From NCBI RefSeq assembly GCF_964355755.1, contig NC_092671.1:34801304-34865303 (forward strand): 64,000 nucleotides of DNA, in the 5' to 3' direction. This DNA comes from Antedon mediterranea. Its lineage: Eukaryota; Echinodermata; Crinoidea; Comatulida; Antedonidae. Numbering within the stretch: the first letter of the stretch is position 1; each line of letters begins with the position of its first letter. Shown here one piece after another: positions 61,501 to 64,000 of the stretch. Both the position numbers and the translations under genes were made by a program. Under the pieces are notes generated by a model that saw only the letters and a list, made by a program, of their open reading frames with translations, did no database searches and had not been told where the DNA came from.

Positions 61501-63677
61501 ACATATTTTAATTCAAGATTTAAAATTAACACCGTCCATACCAAATAAAAATCAAAAGGGTTTTAACAAATTAAATAAAGTATCAAAATCATTGTAAAAC
61601 AGGGCAGACTTAACACTATCACAGATACCATGATTGACACAACCCACAGATTTACACTCTTTTAAAACATTATGACGGTAAAAAGTTGTTTTGTATGTTA
61701 TCAATTATATTTGTTCCTGTATACACTTATTTATTTTTCAATTCATTGTTTATTTCATACACTAATTCATTCAGTTGAACATACAACAATTATCCATTAT
61801 TTTGATGTAAAAAATACAATTTTATAAATTCAATTGATTCAAGTTATATATTCTTGTTGTTTATTGTCATTATAGTTATTACTGACCTTTGACCCAATCC
61901 TGGTTGAGAAGGTGTCAGTGCTGTTAGGTGGTATGGTGAAGGATAACCCTCAGATGCCACGTATTTATCTGTGTGGCGTCTTCTTTTTTATCATGATGTA
62001 CACCGGTTCCAATGTACTTCCACTCGCATGGTTCCTCAAGTACACTCATACGAGTCAGGCTTTCCGTTCAGAAGAGGTATGTCATTATTTTACCTTACTT
62101 AACCAGAGTGAGGTGTATTTTTTTCATATTTATTTATTTTATATAACATTAAATTAGTTGGCTTTTGCTTTGGACAACAGTAATGACTAAAGCTCTGTCT
62201 TCACTGTCAAGCTGACAAAAAAATGTGATGTGCCCATATATGGATACAATGATGTCATATCACTATCATGACATCAAGTTCACACAAGTGCTTAGCCCAT
62301 CCAAGAAGTCTAATGTTCTACGACCAGAAGTATGGTCAAGGAGAGCCTTGAACCTGTGCATATTTTGTGGCTATGCATCTAACAATCTATACATTTTTGT
62401 CCCATATAGAACAAAGGTTCCGATATTATGCAGCGTAGTATTTTAGGTCACATCCTTCCGGAAGCCATGGTCCATTTTCTGGAAAACCACAGTGCAGAGA
62501 AGTTTGCAGAAACGTATCTAGGTGAATTTGATACCCCAGAAGCAATATGGAATAGTGAAATGAGGTACAGTAGAAATTATTACTTGGTACGGTTTTTGAC
62601 ATGTCGCACTGTAAATTTGATTTAAGAGAGCCTAGAGAAAGCCAGAGAATGTTAAAAAACAGATGCTAACTTAAACAGATCAAGGTTTGGACTTGGTCTG
62701 GACATGAAACTGAAAAATGTGTACAATTATACTCTCATCAATCAAAAAATCTGCAATTTCTTTTCTCGCTGTTTCACTTTATCATTGCCTGTGATATATC
62801 AATTTGAAACGATAACGATGTGGAAATCTGTGAGAATGAGAAAAAGTTACCCCAACTGAGATTCGAACCCGGAACCTTCTGCTTGATATGCAGATGTCCT
62901 AACCATTAGACCACTGGGGGCTTTCATTGTATTGTTCAAAATTTGATTTTTCATTTTTAGGAGGTTAATGATTGAAAAGATCGCTTCTCACATCGCAGAC
63001 TTCACTCCACGTCTTCAAAGCAATACCCGTGCCTTGTATCAGTACTGTCCCATTCCAATCATAAACTATCCGCAACTAGAAAAAGAACTGTTTGTTAATA
63101 TCTACTACCTGAGGCATCTATGTGATGAACAGAAGTTCCCTGATTGGCCAATCAAAGATCCAGTAAGTAAAATAGTCTTTACAAGGGGTAGAGAGTGTTT
63201 TTTCAAATGACAATTGTCTTCTCCTGGTTTAAAATCTGATTCGAAGGCTGCCTCCATGATGATCATGTCGAACCACATATAATACTTCATAGCGTGACCA
63301 GAAAGCGCTAGGCCCCCTAAAAATTCCATCGTAGGGAGTGTTTTTTTCAAATGACATTAACTTTTCCCGGTTGAAAATCTGATTTGAAGGCTGCCTTAGG
63401 TTATGTAGCATTGAACTGAAATTTAGTTGAAATTTATTTGTAGGAAAAATTCTCTTTTTTTAACTTCATGCTGCTTGCAAATAATACGATAACAACAGTA
63501 TACATGTAACAAATAAAATAGGCAATGAAAACCAAATACAGTATTTTATTTTCCAATTTAGGTAAAGTTATTGAAAGACATTCTCGAAGAATGGAAGAAA
63601 GAAGTCGAGAAGAAACCACCGTCCATGTCCAGAGATGAAGCCTTCGAAACACTGAAAATTCCAAAAGCCAAACAAGG
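37576..63677 (+). CDS. DNAJC13: DNAJC13/RME-8 (5' 34 coding exons; continues right)
   Basis: Endosomal J-protein that recruits Hsc70 and acts with SNX1 and the WASH complex in retrograde and recycling traffic. Exons: 37576-37658, 39349-39424, 39865-40011, 40511-40552, 40953-41099, 41556-41609, 41973-42115, 42459-42618, 43007-43098, 43419-43585, 43980-44059, 44520-44586, 44954-45059, 45150-45249, 45733-45840, 46269-46424, 46774-46830, 47006-47127, 47335-47410, 48022-48117, 48632-48736, 49837-49845, 51493-51563, 52009-52054, 52465-52679, 53059-53218, 57992-58156, 58684-58788, 60462-60664, 61128-61212, 61876-62076, 62410-62564, 62961-63162, 63562-63677. Every phase agrees, giving 1305 codons plus 2 nt; human DNAJC13 is 2243 residues. 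The N-terminus has [20 protein letters not shown] (PH-like, PI3P-binding region). LIWNFK (IWN1, about residue 765) and AIWNSEMR (IWN2, about 1195) are present. A GYF-like stretch ([19 protein letters not shown] to GWRPL) lies near 965-1010. The last exon, [20 protein letters not shown], opens the J domain; its HPD motif lies outside. Start chosen by alignment to the human N-terminus. Confidence 0.95.
37697..37846 (+). repeat. tRNA-derived SINE-like repeat, copy 2
   Basis: Begins TTGTAGTGGAGCTGTAGCTT and contains TTGCCTTCCAATCCCAAGG and the box-B-like GGTTCAATCC. It matches 7960-8121 on the opposite strand. It lies in DNAJC13 intron 1, 40 bp after exon 1. Confidence 0.7.
38155..38934. repeat. 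23-bp minisatellite, about 34 copies, in DNAJC13 intron 1
   Basis: The unit TTCCTCCAACTTTGTTG continues GTGTGTA and repeats head to tail without gaps. Copies differ at two main sites: TTTGTTG versus TTTATTG, and GTGTGTA versus GCGTGTA (a few GTGTATA). Because 23 is not a multiple of 3 and the unit lacks stops, very long open frames appear on both strands with a 23-residue period. They are not genes. Confidence 0.95.
40020..40262. mobile_element. 243-bp MITE next to exon 3 donor
   Basis: Ends ATACCGTATATGCTCAGG on the left and CCAGAGGATATACGGTAC on the right are imperfect inverted repeats. The interior holds two GGGTATAGTCC-type motifs. It begins 8 nt after the exon 3 donor of DNAJC13. Confidence 0.6.
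41188..41342. mobile_element. MITE family 'AAGCTCTGTCTA', copy 1 (DNAJC13 intron 5)
   Basis: Starts AAAGCTCTTTCTATCAAACT and ends GATAGTGCAGACAGAGCTTA, inverted copies of one another. The inner repeat ATGATGATGTCATAT and the ACTACCATATTT motif are shared with copies 2-5. No coding frame. Confidence 0.75.
41652..41931. mobile_element. MITE family 'TTAAAGATGTATTGTCCCCC', copy 3 (DNAJC13 intron 6)
   Basis: Starts TTAAAGATGTACAGATGTCC and ends TTTTTCAGGGGGACAATATA. It shares CATTGTCTGACAGACAATT with copy 2 and CATGAAAAATGAAGAT with copy 1. Confidence 0.7.
42805..42900 (+). repeat. tRNA-like SINE piece (DNAJC13 intron 8)
   Basis: Contains TGGCATAGTG (box-A-like) and, about 40 nt on, GGGTTCAAGTCC (box-B-like). 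No paired acceptor stem is visible, so I read it as a SINE head rather than a working tRNA. Confidence 0.4.
45395..45600 (+). repeat. repeat module related to the foldback arms (DNAJC13 intron 14)
   Basis: The passage TATCTCTGAAACAACTGGTC followed by ATAGAGAGTTGA and CTCCAAATGTTCAGAA resembles the arm repeat at 31670-31730 and elsewhere in the foldback element (TATCTCCGTAACTATTGGCC, GTAGAGACTTGA, CTCAAATTGTTCGAA). Spacing of the parts is the same. It appears to be a lone, diverged copy of that module. Confidence 0.5.
46450..46570. mobile_element. MITE family 'AAGCTCTGTCTA', copy 2 (intron 16, degenerate)
   Basis: Contains AAAAAATGTGATTTGCCCAC, CACTACCATATTTAGGCACA and TCAAATTAGTTTGATAGTG in family order. 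The left terminus is lost. It begins shortly after exon 16. Confidence 0.6.
46651..46721 (-). repeat. tRNA-like sequence heading a SINE (intron 16)
   Basis: On the minus strand it starts GGAGTTGGGTAGCCGAGTGG and ends CAACTCC, so the acceptor ends pair over 7 bp. Box A (TAGCCGAGTGG) and box B (GGGTTCAATTT) are present. The anticodon stem pairs poorly and sequence matching a SINE body follows (to about 46585). I therefore call it a tRNA-derived SINE or pseudo-tRNA, not a functional tRNA. Confidence 0.5.
47128..47334 (+). other. GC-AG intron of DNAJC13 (intron 18)
   Basis: Exon 18 ends in ACAAATAG and is followed by GCAAGTACT rather than GT. The acceptor TTTAG at 47334 joins it to GCAATTAAGC, restoring the conserved MLTNRQLSRHL seen in human DNAJC13. 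Using the nearby GT instead would shift the frame. GC-AG introns are a known minor U2 class. Confidence 0.85.
47548..47690. mobile_element. MITE family 'AAGCTCTGTCTA', copy 3 (intron 19)
   Basis: Starts AAAGCTCTCTCTACACTATC and ends TTTTTTTCACAGAGCTTAA. It contains the shared CATGATGATGTCACATGACT and CACTACCATATTTGGGCACA. Confidence 0.75.
47766..47886. repeat. ~21-bp tandem repeat, six units (intron 19)
   Basis: The unit GCATATAACAAAATTGAACTT repeats about six times, with GCTTATAAC and TTGCACT variants. Each unit carries a TATAAC core. Confidence 0.8.
48811..48951. mobile_element. MITE family 'AAGCTCTGTCTA', copy 4 (intron 21)
   Basis: The best-preserved ends: TTAAGCTCTGTCTAAACTAT on the left, GATGGTGTAGACAGAGCTTT on the right. 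Interior CCCATATATGGACATGATGA is palindromic around the centre. Confidence 0.8.
49837..49845 (+). CDS. DNAJC13: 9-nt DNAJC13 microexon encoding Glu-Lys-Glu
   Basis: GAAAAGGAA lies between a good acceptor (pyrimidine-rich tract, then TTTACCAG) and a perfect donor GTAAGT. It joins KKMD of exon 21 to [13 protein letters not shown] of exon 23, giving KKMD-EKE-KPIV. Human DNAJC13 reads [16 protein letters not shown] at this point, which supports its inclusion. Skipping it would keep the frame, so it could be alternatively spliced. It is also counted in the gene entry. Confidence 0.75.
50215..50697. mobile_element. 483-bp non-autonomous DNA element with ~60-bp TIRs (intron 22)
   Basis: The left end TTGATATAAAGTTTGCGATA and the right end, inverted, TTGATATAAAGTTTGCGGTA extend inward through ACACCAC, AAAGAACTGTTGAGTTTCTC and beyond. 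The interior is GC-richer than its surroundings (GGCGCCGTTTACCGTACC) and holds GGATAAGAACTATAAACCG. The 62-codon frame inside has no family resemblance. Confidence 0.7.
51564..52008 (+). other. DNAJC13 intron 23
   Basis: AT-rich intron with a partial match near 51815-51900 (TTTATGAGTGGAATGG, ATTTTCATGAGTTGAA) to sequence at 37995-38040 in intron 1, so a short dispersed repeat is present. No gene within. Confidence 0.4.
53277..53524. mobile_element. ~250-bp MITE enclosing a tRNA-like sequence (intron 26)
   Basis: Ends CGTACATAAGTTGGGGAC and GTCCCCAACTTATGTAC are inverted repeats. Inside, on the minus strand (about 53386-53452), GTAGTCAAGTGG (box-A-like) is followed by GGGATTCGAATCCCA, a box B with a self-complementary T stem. 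The combination of DNA-transposon ends around a tRNA-like core is unusual. Confidence 0.6.
53538..53864. repeat. 49-bp minisatellite, left part (7 units)
   Basis: Units start AGGCTCTTTAGTGCAAAGAC, continue TCCACATAAGGCC and end CTGTTAATTGTCATTT. The last unit breaks off at AAGGCC where the LINE begins. The array resumes at 57418. Confidence 0.95.
53865..57417 (+). mobile_element. CR1/L2-like LINE inserted within the 49-bp minisatellite (intron 26)
   Basis: The element spans exactly the gap between the two halves of the array, from GCAGATGGACGC to the 3' end AATAAAGAATATTTGAATTTG. AAGGCC (or GGCC) is present on both sides and may be a 4-6-bp target duplication. It has about 350 bp of leader, endonuclease and reverse transcriptase frames, and a 3' tail. 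ORF1 is absent, so it is 5'-truncated, or its 5' end corresponds to the ORF1/ORF2 spacer of the element at 21770. It sits in the same orientation as DNAJC13. Confidence 0.8.
54220..57212 (+). pseudogene. LINE ORF2 split by one frameshift (endonuclease + reverse transcriptase)
   Basis: The first frame (stop at 55458) holds the endonuclease: [42 protein letters not shown] and TDHLPIF. The second (to 57212) holds the reverse transcriptase: [59 protein letters not shown] and FADDTN, then [18 protein letters not shown]. Comparison with the intact ORF2 at 22920 shows that the reading frame changes once, near 55395-55405, where a one-base loss is likely. Otherwise the catalytic motifs persist, so inactivation is recent. 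Translation could start at 54196 or 54220. Confidence 0.85.
57418..57684. repeat. 49-bp minisatellite, right part (5 units)
   Basis: Resumes with GGCCCTGTTAATTGTCATTT and has five more AGGCTCTTTAGTG(C/T)AAAGAC units, ending GTCATTTAG at about 57684. Variants (CTGTAAATTG, CTGTAATTTG) match those at the far end of the left array. The two halves add up to about 12 units. Confidence 0.95.
58832..60224 (-). mobile_element. Helitron family A, copy 2 (DNAJC13 intron 28)
   Basis: On the minus strand it begins A|TCTATATATAAATTTACG and runs to the hairpin GGTACGCGAGCGAAGCGAGC near 58850, as in the copy at 26776-28414. The final CTAG is not preserved (ACCAAATG instead), so the end is mutated or truncated. 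It shares blocks such as GATAGGAAAATGCGAAGC and CCCCTATTTGGGGCAAATCG. It lacks the tandem duplication of copy 1. Confidence 0.7.
62188..62282. mobile_element. MITE family 'AAGCTCTGTCTA', copy 5 (intron 31, truncated)
   Basis: Starts AAAGCTCTGTCTTCACTGTC and holds AAAATGTGATGTGCCCATAT as in the other copies. The right terminus is missing. Confidence 0.6.
62848..62921 (-). tRNA. tRNA-like sequence, probably SINE-derived (intron 32)
   Basis: Minus strand, 74 nt, starting GCCCCCAGTGGTCTAATGGT. It has a box A (GTGGTCTAATGG), an anticodon arm TCTGC-ATATCAA-GCAGA with a perfect 5-bp stem (anticodon would be ATC, Asp-like), and box B GGGTTCGAATC. The acceptor ends (GCCCCCA and TTGGGGT) pair with one mismatch and the T stem is imperfect. 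It is more likely a tRNA pseudogene or SINE head than a working tRNA. Confidence 0.4.
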
Positions 63678-64000
63678 GTATGATGATGTCATTTGTCAGT
63701 ATTACACCATTATCAGTACCACTACTGCCACCATCAGCAACATCACAACTATCTTTACCATCAGCTATCATCACTTCTACCATCCATACCAGCACCACTA
63801 TTCACCACCACCATCTTCACAACCATTTCCAGTACCACCATATATATTTCTTTCCTTCATAACAATGATTACAGATAGCCCTATCGTTATCCCATCATCA
63901 TTACCACTTCACAGCCCTCATCATCATCGTCAGCCGTTATCCATCCACTGCTGGATGAAGACCTCAGCATGCTCACCATCTGTATTTTGTCTTGCTGTAC
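63678..64000. other. start of DNAJC13 intron 34, CAC/ATC-rich simple sequence
   Basis: After the exon 34 donor (GG|GTATGA) the sequence is rich in CCACCATC- and ATCATCA-like words up to about 63945. The open frames here are low-complexity by-products. The next J-domain exon is not in the window. Confidence 0.6.

Noticed and set aside
63680-63930. Thr/Ser/His-rich frames at the right edge
   Set aside because: They are translations of CAC/ATC simple sequence in the intron after DNAJC13 exon 34.

Overview
The window is animal nuclear DNA: AT-rich, intron-dense, with GT-AG spliced genes and a heavy load of LINEs, Helitron-like elements, foldback elements and MITEs. The repeat style (runs of 'taggcctaggc'-like sequence, CR1/L2-type LINEs, a foldback element with tandemly repeated arms) suggests a marine invertebrate deuterostome, most likely an echinoderm or relative. 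That placement is inference. No bacterial, viral or CRISPR system is present.

Two protein-coding genes appear to be arranged head to head. (1) Left part, minus strand: the 5' end of a TRAK/Milton gene (kinesin adaptor for mitochondrial transport). Recognisable exons are the LLEE exon at 13541-13762 and the common TYND exon at 613-689; the rest lies beyond position 1. Upstream are a coding exon at 18248-18401 and four more exon-end cassettes in tandem (17527-18100). Two further alternative first exons (8493-8670 and 2179-2311) end in the same splice phase. A possible noncoding first exon lies near 35500-35600. (2) Right part, plus strand: DNAJC13/RME-8, the endosomal J-protein. I could place 34 coding exons from 37576 to 63677 with consistent phases. 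They encode 1305 codons, through the PH-like N-terminus, IWN repeats 1 and 2, the GYF-like segment and the start of the J domain. The gene runs off the right edge. It includes a 9-nt microexon and a GC-AG intron.

Between 18.4 and 35.5 kb, probably TRAK intron 1, lies a nest of mobile DNA: a LINE with two intact ORFs (21.8-26.3 kb), a Helitron (26776-28414), and a head-to-tail pair of a second Helitron-like family (28613-34593). The second member of that pair is split by a 3.0-kb foldback element. DNAJC13 introns hold a 34-copy 23-bp minisatellite, five copies of one MITE, tRNA-derived SINE-like pieces, a second copy of the Helitron, and a frameshifted LINE sitting inside a 49-bp minisatellite.

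The strongest points for follow-up are the tandem first-exon cassettes of TRAK, the DNAJC13 microexon, the nested foldback/Helitron structure and the LINE inserted in the minisatellite. All family assignments come from reading the sequence; no database search was run.
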